A DNA stretch of 64,000 bases from the NCBI RefSeq assembly GCF_025148285.1, contig NZ_CP102268.1:1600001-1664000 (forward strand), read 5' to 3'. Position 1 is the stretch's first letter; each line of letters opens with the position of its first letter. The position numbers were made by a program, and so were the translations under genes. Origin of the DNA: Marvinbryantia formatexigens DSM 14469 (GTDB lineage: Bacteria; Bacillota; Clostridia; Lachnospirales; Lachnospiraceae). A model generated the notes under the pieces. The model had not been told where the DNA came from. It was given only the letters and a program-made list of their open reading frames with translations, and searched no databases. Of the stretch, positions 56,151-64,000 are shown in pieces.

Positions 56151-57566
56151 TTACTTTGTCTGTGCGAACAGCCACTCCTTCACGCCCGGCAAATCATAGC
56201 CAAGTCTCCAGGTCATTCTGTGGCTTCCGTTCAGCGCATTGCCCTCCAGGTCCATGCTTCCGGTGCCTGTCGCAATCTTCAGATAGCAGATATTGGCATC
56301 CGAGGAAAGAGCCTCGTCGATGACCGCCGCCTGCTCTTCCGGAGAGGCAATTCCCTCAAAGGTTGCTCTTGCGACAACGCCGCCTTCCTCTTCCCATTTT
56401 GCAACATTCTTATCCAGTCTTTCACATGCCGGGTCGTCCTCGGAAACGAGAAGCAGAAGGTTCTGGTCCTTGATATCCTTTACCTGCTCCGGGTCCCACT
56501 GTCCCGCCATAATATACGCCGCCGTAAACAGCTCCGGGTCCTTCTCCATCATTACCATAGAAGCCATGCAGCCCATCGACTGACCGGTCGTGTAAACTCT
56601 TCCGGTATCAATCGGGTATTTTTCTTCAAGGTCGCGTATCAGATTCATGGTTCCGAACATATAATCCTCATAATATTCCCAGTAATCGTTGATGTATTTA
56701 TCTGCATAAATCATCGTAACCACGAAGCACGGATTTTCTGCCTGCCACTCTTCGGAGGTCCATACGGTACCGCCGTTGCCCTGCTGCAGGATGTATTCCC
56801 AGCTGTCGCCAACCGCGCTTGCATCCGGGATAAAGAGAACCAACGGATAGGTTTCTCCGGATTCCGCATACCCTTCCGGTTTGAAGAAGTTGTAATGCAG
56901 AACCGTGTGGCTGTCCGGGTCATTGTAATAATGATTATCATCAAATTTATCCATATCCGGCGTAATTACCGCATCGTTGCCCATGATGCCGCCGTCCCCG
57001 GCTGATGTGGAATGCTCCTCCTCGCTTCCCGCAATAACCGTTCCGTCGATTGCCGTGACATCCTGATGCTGGATAACGGTTGCGCTGTCGATTACTGTCA
57101 TTCCCTGGATTCTGCCGTCTGTCGCATACTTATCGTCAAGAATCGGGCTCTGGATTTCCAAATCGAGTACCACATAATTTCCTTCCGCATTTTCTTCGGT
57201 GACTTCGCGCTCACTGTTTGTGTGAACTGCAGTAATCGTTCTGTCCTTCACTTCGTAGGTATCTGTTGAAAGACTGTCCGCCGCAATCGCCGTATTGTAC
57301 TCGATGATGACATTGGATACCTTCTGTCCGTCGCCGTAAATATGGTTCACCGTATATACCTTGCGGATACCCGGCTCACCATTTGTATCCTCCACCTTTT
57401 CCTCCGCAACGAGTACCTGTGCCGCTCTTTCCGGTTCTGTCGCAACGGTTTCCTCTGCGACCTCCGTCTCCGCTGGCGCTGCCTCCTCCGCTGCTACTCC
57501 TGCTGCCATCGAGGCAACCATTGCCGCCGAACATAATGCTGCAATCCACTTGTTTCCTGCTTTCAT
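56151..57566 (-). CDS. Secreted alpha/beta hydrolase (esterase-like)
   Basis: The 471-residue protein has a signal peptide (about 1-26), an acidic linker, an N-terminal accessory domain and a C-terminal hydrolase domain with YPLVLFIPDASAVGDSWEY near 240 and the nucleophile elbow TTGQSMGC (Ser330), Asp in VSEDDP near 376 and His449 in NGSHRMTW. The layout resembles secreted esterases of the polyhydroxyalkanoate depolymerase or feruloyl-esterase type. No wall sorting signal is seen. It follows the LysR gene and carries the shared operator at its promoter. Confidence 0.82.
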   Translation of the reverse strand: MKAGNKWIAALCSAAMVASMAAGVAAEEAAPAETEVAEETVATEPERAAQVLVAEEKVEDTNGEPGIRKVYTVNHIYGDGQKVSNVIIEYNTAIAADSLSTDTYEVKDRTITAVHTNSEREVTEENAEGNYVVLDLEIQSPILDDKYATDGRIQGMTVIDSATVIQHQDVTAIDGTVIAGSEEEHSTSAGDGGIMGNDAVITPDMDKFDDNHYYNDPDSHTVLHYNFFKPEGYAESGETYPLVLFIPDASAVGDSWEYILQQGNGGTVWTSEEWQAENPCFVVTMIYADKYINDYWEYYEDYMFGTMNLIRDLEEKYPIDTGRVYTTGQSMGCMASMVMMEKDPELFTAAYIMAGQWDPEQVKDIKDQNLLLLVSEDDPACERLDKNVAKWEEEGGVVARATFEGIASPEEQAAVIDEALSSDANICYLKIATGTGSMDLEGNALNGSHRMTWRLGYDLPGVKEWLFAQTK

Positions 57567-57618
57567 TGTAATGCTCCTTTCCTTTGTGTGTTTTTTGTCA
57601 CTTTTTCAAGTTGTGCAC

Positions 57619-57682
57619 ATTGTAGCAAATATTTTTCTTTTTAATCAATTCGATTGTGCGCTTTGCAATTTCCAATTTGGAA
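57619..57682 (-). promoter_or_regulatory. Promoter and LysR-type operator of the secreted esterase gene
   Basis: On the minus strand TTGATT (57643-57648) and TACAAT (57619-57624) are spaced by 18 bp. The palindrome TTCCAAATTGGAA (57670-57682) lies 21 bp upstream of the -35. Hexamers, spacing and 12 of 13 operator bases match the binding-protein promoter at 52918-52980. Confidence 0.78.
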
Positions 57683-57776
57683 ATATCTTTGTGCAAAGAA
57701 AAAAAATGCACAAGCTCCGTTCTCCGGTTCCTGTGCATCTCTTTCTATATGTTTTGATTTTATGCAACCTGCAATT

Positions 57777-58664
57777 CTATTCGTTGATTTTTTCTATTAC
57801 AAAGTGAAGAAAATCTGTCGCCGCAGAACATGACAGCTTTCTTCTATACATAAGATAAATATAAGAACGCACCGTGGGATATATATCGACCACCGCACAG
57901 TGATCACGGACGTCCGAGGGAATGTGAAGCCTGTTTAAGACCGCTATGCCGCTGCCTCCCAGCACATAGCGGACCATCGTGGAAGTAAACTGGGATTCCG
58001 CCGCGATATCCGGCTTAAAATGCTTGCTCTCACACAGCTCCAGGAATTTCTGCGTTTCCTCATGCGGAAGGCTGGTGACGCTGGCATGAAGGATAAATTT
58101 CTCGCCCGCCAGCTCCTCCAACGTCACATTCTGCCTGTCCGCATATCTGTGATTCAGGGGAAGCACCACCGCCAGATGGTCCGTCTTATAAATCATCTTG
58201 TTAAAATTGTTATCCGTCGCCTCATTTTCTCCCAGAAAAGCAAAGTCACATTTTTTGGTTTTCAGAAGCTCAAGGGGCTGATACGTCTCAATGGCACGCA
58301 TATTTTCCTCCGGATACTTCTTCGTAAAATCCGTAATGAGGTCAATCAGACCATACTGCCCCAGCACCGGCGCATATGCCACCGCAAATTCGTTCTGTGA
58401 ATCCTCCAATAACTCCTGCAGAGCAACAATCGCATCCTGATGAATCTCCACGATATGCTTTGCGTACGGGTACAGGGTCTTGCCGTACTCATTCACCTTA
58501 ATCGCCCTTGCCGAGCGGTCAAACAATAAATTCCCAAGCTCCGACTCCAGCTTCTGGATATGCTTCGTAAGCGCAGACTGAGAAACATTCATCGTAAATG
58601 CCGTTTCCTGGAAGCTGCTGGTTTCCACCAGAGAGACAAATTCACTCAAAATACTGATGTCCAT
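57777..58664 (-). CDS. LysR family transcriptional regulator
   Basis: The 295-residue protein has an N-terminal HTH (FVSLVETSSFQETAFTMNVS and QSALTKHIQKLESELGNLLF) and an effector-binding domain. The regulator is on the same strand, just upstream of the esterase gene. Two promoters nearby carry a palindrome with identical placement, so it is the best candidate for their activator. The effector may be a product of the esterase. Confidence 0.92.
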   Translation of the reverse strand: MDISILSEFVSLVETSSFQETAFTMNVSQSALTKHIQKLESELGNLLFDRSARAIKVNEYGKTLYPYAKHIVEIHQDAIVALQELLEDSQNEFAVAYAPVLGQYGLIDLITDFTKKYPEENMRAIETYQPLELLKTKKCDFAFLGENEATDNNFNKMIYKTDHLAVVLPLNHRYADRQNVTLEELAGEKFILHASVTSLPHEETQKFLELCESKHFKPDIAAESQFTSTMVRYVLGGSGIAVLNRLHIPSDVRDHCAVVDIYPTVRSYIYLMYRRKLSCSAATDFLHFVIEKINE

Positions 58665-58796
58665 TTAATTTCCTCCATCCGTCTCTTCTTGGTAAAATAT
58701 TATAGCATTTATCTTTTAAATTGTCCAGCTTTCGGCATTTTTCACAGCTTTATTTCACTGAATTTCCTGCAGATACTTCATTTTACCCTCCTCTGC

Positions 58797-59942
58797 CTAC
58801 TGCATTCTGCGCTCCCGTTTATCGGTCGCTTCCTTCAATAATTTATATGCTGACGCAACCGTAGGAACCCCCAGAAGCATTCCAATCGGACCGCCAAGGC
58901 TGCCGCCAATCGTGATTGCCGCCAGCACCCACATGCTCGGCAAATTTACTTTTGCCCCGACTACCCTCGGATATATCAGATTTCCTTCCACCTGCTGCAG
59001 TGCTATGAAGAAAATGACAAACACCACCGCCTTGACCGGGCTTTCAGTCAGAATCAAAAAAGCCCCGATAAAAGCGGCAATAAATCCTCCGACGTACGGG
59101 ATCAGAGCGGTGACGCTCACAAGCGCCCCGACCATCGGCGCGTAAGGCATACGGAGAATCAGCATCCCTATCGTACAGAGTGTGCCCAGAATGATTGCCT
59201 CTGTTGTCTGTCCTGCAATAAAAAGATGAAAAACGCCGCCGCAGACAGAAGCCACATGTATAATTCCCGCTCCCACTTTTTCCGGCAGCCAGACACGGAT
59301 TAATCTGCGCACCTGTCTGCTGAGCTTTTCCTTGTTTGCCAGAATATAAATGGCAAACACAAAGCCGACAATGCCGTTGACCACAGAGGAAACAGCAATG
59401 CTGATTGCTCCGCCGGCTTTATTGAGAATGGAATTGCCAAGCTGCTTTAAAACGTTCTCCAAATCTCCCCGCAGACGTATCCAGTCAATATCGATGCGGG
59501 AAAGATACTCGCCAAACGGTATTTCCGAAAAGTCGGCGCTGTTCTCCAGTGCCGCCAGCTCATCCAGCAGCTCGACCACCGCAGAGGACACTGCCGCTAC
59601 TGCATTGACCAGCTCCGGTATCACCAGAACCGCGACGCTGATAAATATCCCCAGTACCAGAATCAGGGAAAGCACGATTGCCAGCGGACGCCTTGCCCGC
59701 TCCTTCCGGGGCGTCGGATTCTTTCTGAATAAGTGCCGCTCGATGAAGCACAGCGGAACATTCAGAACCAGCGCTGCGATCATGCCTGCCAGCAGCGGCT
59801 CCAGTAAATCAAGCATCCAGGAAACAGCGTAAGCGATTTCTGAAATATAACGGACGCCGAGAAAAATAAGAATACAGGCGGCCACAGTGCCGATAACCCA
59901 TTTCGAAAGCTGCTTGCGCTGCTCACTGTTATCAAAAAACAT
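58797..59942 (-). CDS. AI-2E family transporter
   Basis: The 381-residue membrane protein has about eight helices and the family patterns AGMIAALVLNVPLCFIERHL near 55, FVFAIYILANKEKLSRQVRR near 193 and VEGNLIYPRVVGAKVNLPSM near 318. Members act as exporters or Na+/H+ antiporters; a real role in AI-2 transport is not assumed. Confidence 0.9.
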   Translation of the reverse strand: MFFDNSEQRKQLSKWVIGTVAACILIFLGVRYISEIAYAVSWMLDLLEPLLAGMIAALVLNVPLCFIERHLFRKNPTPRKERARRPLAIVLSLILVLGIFISVAVLVIPELVNAVAAVSSAVVELLDELAALENSADFSEIPFGEYLSRIDIDWIRLRGDLENVLKQLGNSILNKAGGAISIAVSSVVNGIVGFVFAIYILANKEKLSRQVRRLIRVWLPEKVGAGIIHVASVCGGVFHLFIAGQTTEAIILGTLCTIGMLILRMPYAPMVGALVSVTALIPYVGGFIAAFIGAFLILTESPVKAVVFVIFFIALQQVEGNLIYPRVVGAKVNLPSMWVLAAITIGGSLGGPIGMLLGVPTVASAYKLLKEATDKRERRMQ

Positions 59943-59972
59943 ATCCTGGCATTTCCTCCTTATCTTCAGTAA

Positions 59973-62151
59973 TTATTCTTTTACCAGTCCGACCGCCTTT
60001 GACAGCTCCATCACCAGCAGCGGTACAAAAATCAGACCGGCAGCCTGCAGATACAGCTTCCCCGGAAGCAGAACCAGTCCGAAGGCCGTGCGCAGCGGTG
60101 TAAACAGAACCAGACAGACCAGTGCAGCGGAAATCAGCACTGCACGGTTAAGGTTATGGTTGGTAAACACCCCGGTCTTAAACAGGGAATGATGCGAGCG
60201 CATATTAAACGCATGGATTACCTGCGAGAACGCCAGCACCATAAACGCCATTGTCTGTCCGCCTGCCACGGACGCGGTCTGCGTCTCTCCCAGCCAGTAA
60301 GCAATTAAGGAAAGCGTACCGAACATAATGCCCTGCAATACTACGCGGATTCCAAGCCCGTGCGAAAACAGGCTCTCGTTTTTCGGTCTGGGCTTACGGT
60401 TCATGACATCCGGCTCCACCGCCTCCATACCGAGGGCGATCGCGGGCAGGCTGTCCGTCACCAGGTTAATCCATAAAAGCTGCATACTCATCAGCGGCGA
60501 TTTGTGCCAGAGCAGCATCGCCACAAATACCAGCACCACCTCGCCGATATTGGTTCCAAGCAGAAAGCCTGTTACCTTGCGGATATTGGCATAGATGCCG
60601 CGCCCCTCCCGGACAGCCTCCACAATCGTGGCAAAGTTATCGTCCGTCAGCGTCATATCCGCCGCACCCTTGGCAACGTCCGTTCCAGTGATGCCCATCG
60701 CGCAGCCGATGTCCGCCGCTTTAAGCGCCGGCGCGTCGTTTACACCGTCACCTGTCATGGAAACAATCTGCCCCTTCCTCTGCCACGCCTTCACAATACG
60801 GATTTTGTTTTCCGGCGAAACGCGGGCGTAAACGGCAATCTTCTCCACCTTTTCATCCAGCTCCCACTCCGGCATCGCATCCAGCTCCGGACCGGTGATC
60901 GCCAGCTCTCCTTCTTTCTGGATCCCCAGCTCCTTTGCGATTGCCGACGCGGTGGCGATATGGTCGCCGGTAATCATTACCGGGCGGATGCCCGCCTTCC
61001 GGCAGACTGCCACAGCCTCCTTCGCCTCCGGTCTTGGCGGGTCTATCATGCCAGCCAGCCCCAGAAACTGAAGTCTGTTTTCCAGCTCCTCGCTCTCAGG
61101 TTTTTCCGGAACCCGGTCTATCTCCTTATACGCGATCGCAAGCACGCGCAGCGCGCTTTCACTCATGCTCTCCACAATCTGTCCGGCTCTTTCCAGGTTT
61201 CCGCCGACGCAGCGGTCAGAGAGCACATCAAAGGCGCCCTTGACGATCACAATATTTTTCCCGTTCATCCGGTTGACGGTCGTCATCAGCTTCCGGTCGG
61301 AATCAAACGGAATTTCCGCCAGTCTCGGATACGCCATATTAAGCTGCTCCTTCGGCATCCCGTTGTTGTAAGCCGCCAGTACGATGGCGGTCTCCGTCGG
61401 GTCCCCGATGTGCTGTTCCTTTGTCCCGTGGAATATCACCGAGCCGTCGCTGCAGAGCGTGCCCAGCTCCAGCAGTGTGCGGATTTTCATCCATTCCGGT
61501 GGCTGTGACAACAGCAGTTGCCGTACCGTAGGTAATGGAGCAGCCGGAGAACACCATATTCACGCGGTCTCCCAGGGGCGCCTTTTCCTCTATGATAGCC
61601 TCCGCATCTTTTTCGGCAGGAACCGACTCTCCGGTAAGGGCGGATTCCTCACTTTTCAGGCTCACGCTATGCAGCAGCCTGGCGTCAGCCGGGACAAAAT
61701 CCCCCGCCTCCAGCCGGATAATATCGCCGGGCACAAGCTCTGCCGCATTGATCACCGCTTCCTCACCGCCGCGGATTACCCGCGCGTGCGGCGCCGACAG
61801 ACCCTTCAGCGCTTCCAGTGCTTTTTCCGCCCTGCTCTCCTGAACGACGCCCATAATGGCATTTAAAACCACAATCAGCAGAATCAGGACCGGTTCAAAA
61901 AAGCCTTCGGCATCGCCCTCCAGACAGGCGACGACGAAGGAAACTGCTGCTGCCGCCAGCAGAATCAGTATCATGACGTCCTTAAACTGCGCAAAAAACC
62001 GCTGCAGATTGGTCTTTTTCTTTTTTTCGCGCAGCTTGTTTTCTCCATACAAAGCGTACTTTTCCGCAGCCTGCTCCTGGCTTAATCCGTGTAGCTGGTC
62101 GGAGTTCAGCTCCTGTACTACTTCCTCCCGTGTTTTTGCGTGTGCTGTCAA
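59973..62151 (-). pseudogene. Cation P-type ATPase (Ca2+-ATPase type), internal deletion and frameshift
   Basis: The N-terminal part (start TTG at 62151) has the actuator motif ALTGESVPAEKD and runs to about 61497 (TATGMDENPH). The C-terminal part (from about 61490) has PFDSDRKLM, GDPTETA, MTGDGVNDAPALKAADIG and the last six helices. The two parts are in different frames. Helices M3-M4 and the phosphorylation site DKTGT are missing, about 150-160 residues fewer than normal. The remaining frame cannot make an active pump. Confidence 0.85.
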
Positions 62152-62370
62152 TATAATTCCTCCTTAAAAAGTATATTTTTCTCAGCATACCAGATGCGGG
62201 TTTTACTTTCACTGGACATTTTTGCTTTTTGTCAGATTTTTCCCCAGATTGCCCGAAATATTACATTTTGGGACATCCGGTGCAATCTGTCCGGACAAAA
62301 ATGTGCTTCGCACGTCCCCGCACCCCTCAGGCGCCTCCGGAAAGCATATGTTTGCCACGCCGGTAATATA
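62152..62370. other. Intergenic stretch upstream of the ATPase pseudogene
   Basis: No gene is seen. A partial match to the palindromic repeat (TTTCACTGGACATTTTTGC, near 62207-62225) and a small GTGC/GCAC hairpin are present. Confidence 0.5.
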
Positions 62371-62410
62371 TAAAAGAATCCCGGCAAAGGACTGCTTTCT
62401 CTGCCGGGAT
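62371..62410 (-). terminator. Terminator of the ftsH-DUF308 operon
   Basis: On the minus strand ATCCCGGCA pairs with TGCCGGGAT, followed by TCTTTTA. It lies about 55 bp after the DUF308 stop. Confidence 0.8.
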
Positions 62411-62465
62411 GCCGCCGGAAAACTATTACTGCCCATACCATTCACAGTAACGCAGAATTTCCGCT

Positions 62466-62999
62466 TTAATAATATTCGTTTTCGTTTAATGCCGTCACGA
62501 TGCTGTCAATTCCCTGGATAATCATGTAGATTCCAATCAGGACGCCTGCCGAAAACAGCAGGATTGAGGGCCATATGATCATCATGCATCCCAGAACGAT
62601 ACCGATGATATTCATTACCAGTGAAAAATGGTAATAGCTGCGGTTGATAACATAGCGGACCGTATTAAGATGCGCCACCCTGGATACGCAGTGCGCGATA
62701 AACCAGATGGGAATCAGCATGATCAGCACCCACTTTCCCGCGTCCGGGTATACCAGAAGCATGACGCCCGCCATGATACTGAAAATACCGGAAATCAGGG
62801 AAACCACCGGACCGAAGCCGGTATAGCGCTCCGCTTTTACATAGTATACGATATCCGAAATACCGGTAATTACTGCAAGCACGCCGTAGAGAATGATAAC
62901 CCATCTCAGTGTCCTGCCCGGATTGATAAGCATATAAACTCCAAATATCACCAGCAGAATGCCGATAATCAGCTGTAACCAGTCTATCCTTCTTCTCAC
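62466..62999 (-). CDS. DUF308 (HdeD-like) membrane protein
   Basis: The 177-residue protein has six hydrophobic segments and the DUF308 pattern [18 protein letters not shown] repeated as [18 protein letters not shown] and ADSIV-like ends, typical of internal duplication. Function is unknown, perhaps acid or stress tolerance. It overlaps the ftsH stop by 4 bp. Confidence 0.9.
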   Translation of the reverse strand: MRRRIDWLQLIIGILLVIFGVYMLINPGRTLRWVIILYGVLAVITGISDIVYYVKAERYTGFGPVVSLISGIFSIMAGVMLLVYPDAGKWVLIMLIPIWFIAHCVSRVAHLNTVRYVINRSYYHFSLVMNIIGIVLGCMMIIWPSILLFSAGVLIGIYMIIQGIDSIVTALNENEYY

Positions 63000-64000
63000 T
63001 TTTCCACACCTCCCGTCCGATTCAGAATTTCCATAAATTCCTCGCCGGTGATGGTTTCTTTTTCATAAAGGAACATCGCCAGTTCATCCAGCTTCTGCCT
63101 GTTTTCCAGAAGAATATTGATGGCTTTTTCATGCTGCTTCTTTACAAGCTCCACAACCTTTTTATCTATCTCCTTCTGGGTATCCGCGGAGCAGGACAGA
63201 GAGGTGTCGCCGCCCAGGTACTGGTTCGTCACCGTTTCCATCGCGACCATGTCAAACTCCTCGCTCATGCCGTATCTGGTGATCATGGCGCGCGCCAGCT
63301 TTGTCGCCTGCTCGATGTCATTGGAAGCGCCGGTGGTAATCTCGCCGAACACGACCTCCTCCGCCGCACGCCCGCCGGTAAAGGTGGCAATCTTATTTTC
63401 GATTTCCTGCTTTGTCATCAGGTACTTATCGCCTTCCTCCACCTGCATGGTATATCCGAGCGCACCGGAGGTACGCGGAATAATCGTAATTTTCTGCACC
63501 GGAGCGGAATGGCTCTGCATCGCCGCGACAAGCGCGTGACCGATTTCGTGGTACGATACCACTTTCTTTTCGTGGTCTGAGAGCACCGTATTCTTTTTCT
63601 GGTATCCGGCGATAACGACCTCGATACTCTCCTCCAGATCCGACTGGTTTACCACCTTGCGCCCGCTGCGCACTGCCCGCAGCGCCGCTTCGTTTACAAT
63701 ATTCGCCAGCTCCGCGCCGGAAGCGCCGGAAGCCATTCTTGCAATGGTATGGAAATCCACATCGTCGGCAAGCTTGATTTTCTTTGCGTGAACCTTGAGG
63801 ATTTCCTCTCTTCCCTTCAGATCGGGGAGCTCCACCGGAACGCGCCGGTCGAAACGTCCGGGTCTTGTCAGCGCCGGGTCAAGGGATTCCGGACGGTTAG
63901 TCGCCGCCAGAATAATAACGCCGTTGTTTCCTTCAAAACCGTCCATCTCCGTGAGGAGCTGGTTCAGCGTCTGTTCTCTTTCATCGTTGCCGCCCAACTG
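62996..64000 (-). CDS. ftsH: ATP-dependent zinc metalloprotease FtsH, C-terminal part (cut by window end)
   Basis: The visible 335 residues begin in the AAA+ domain ([40 protein letters not shown] with the second region of homology) and include the protease zinc motif HEIGHALVA, a variant of HEAGH, and the third ligand region near [17 protein letters not shown]. It degrades membrane and cytosolic proteins. The N-terminal membrane part lies outside the window. Confidence 0.95.
   Translation of the reverse strand, partial: QLGGNDEREQTLNQLLTEMDGFEGNNGVIILAATNRPESLDPALTRPGRFDRRVPVELPDLKGREEILKVHAKKIKLADDVDFHTIARMASGASGAELANIVNEAALRAVRSGRKVVNQSDLEESIEVVIAGYQKKNTVLSDHEKKVVSYHEIGHALVAAMQSHSAPVQKITIIPRTSGALGYTMQVEEGDKYLMTKQEIENKIATFTGGRAAEEVVFGEITTGASNDIEQATKLARAMITRYGMSEEFDMVAMETVTNQYLGGDTSLSCSADTQKEIDKKVVELVKKQHEKAINILLENRQKLDELAMFLYEKETITGEEFMEILNRTGGVEK

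Noticed and set aside
55978-56175. Open frame of 65 codons over the intergenic palindromic repeat
   Set aside because: It has no ribosome site and its peptide (CHAYDKNVQWTFF) comes only from reading the repeat in another frame; similar peptides appear at the other copies.

Overview
This 64 kb window looks like chromosome from a spore-forming anaerobic Firmicute of the Lachnospiraceae type. The reasons are a YyaC/DUF1256 spore-associated protein, split transketolase subunits, a clostridial-type 6-phosphofructokinase, a class B sortase with a VanRS-like two-component pair, LrgAB, DUF951, DUF1858 and DUF5711 proteins, and a T-box leader on metG. The species cannot be fixed from the sequence alone. 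Most genes are on the minus strand.

Region 1 (1-14.8 kb) is mostly housekeeping: a DUF5711 membrane protein (cut by the window), a LysM membrane protein, yyaC, a two-gene transketolase, then pfkA-dnaX-ybaB-recR, a tRNA-Ser(CGA), a MATE transporter, metG with a T-box leader that carries a palindromic repeat array, and a cytidylate-kinase-like gene next to a second MATE. Region 2 (15-20.1 kb) is the plus-strand block: LysR, an esterase, MarR-MATE and lrgAB. Region 3 (20.6-28.6 kb) holds rpsF-ssb-rpsR, DUF951, a sirtuin, class B sortase, a VanSR-like pair, asnS and a ferredoxin-like aldo/keto reductase. Region 4 (28.7-33.1 kb) is an acquired-looking segment: a group II intron that appears to sit in the terminator of a two-gene restriction-modification system, then a DUF1858 gene. 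Region 5 (33.2-40.5 kb) is a carbohydrate or sugar-acid operon: AraC regulator, enolase-superfamily dehydratase, binding protein, two permeases and two Gfo/Idh/MocA oxidoreductases.

Region 6 (40.8-58.7 kb) is the most interesting part. A LysR regulator (57777-58664) is followed by a secreted esterase. A three-gene nitrogenase-like operon follows: a short component-1-like protein, a longer component-1-like protein and a NifH-like reductase. Then comes a run of eleven closely spaced minus-strand genes: peptide-type ABC binding protein, OppB, OppC (with a His-rich N-terminus), OppD, OppF, a membrane protein, a MATE exporter, two paralogous DAPG/phloretin-hydrolase-type C-C hydrolases flanking an SDR-like protein with altered catalytic residues, and a cytosolic alpha/beta hydrolase. 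A small conserved gene lies at the end. The esterase promoter and the binding-protein promoter carry the same 13-bp palindrome (12 of 13 bases identical) exactly 21 bp upstream of the same -35 hexamer. This points to one LysR regulon. My reading is a system that de-esterifies an aromatic ketone outside the cell, imports and cleaves it, and exports the product. The nitrogenase-like enzyme is a candidate partner reductase. The substrate is unknown.

The nitrogenase-like gene also contains three tandem in-frame copies of a 42-bp palindromic repeat. The same element occurs as intergenic copies elsewhere in the window. Region 7 (58.8-64 kb) contains an AI-2E-family transporter, a Ca2+-ATPase-type pseudogene with an internal deletion, a DUF308 membrane protein and the C-terminal part of ftsH, which runs off the window.
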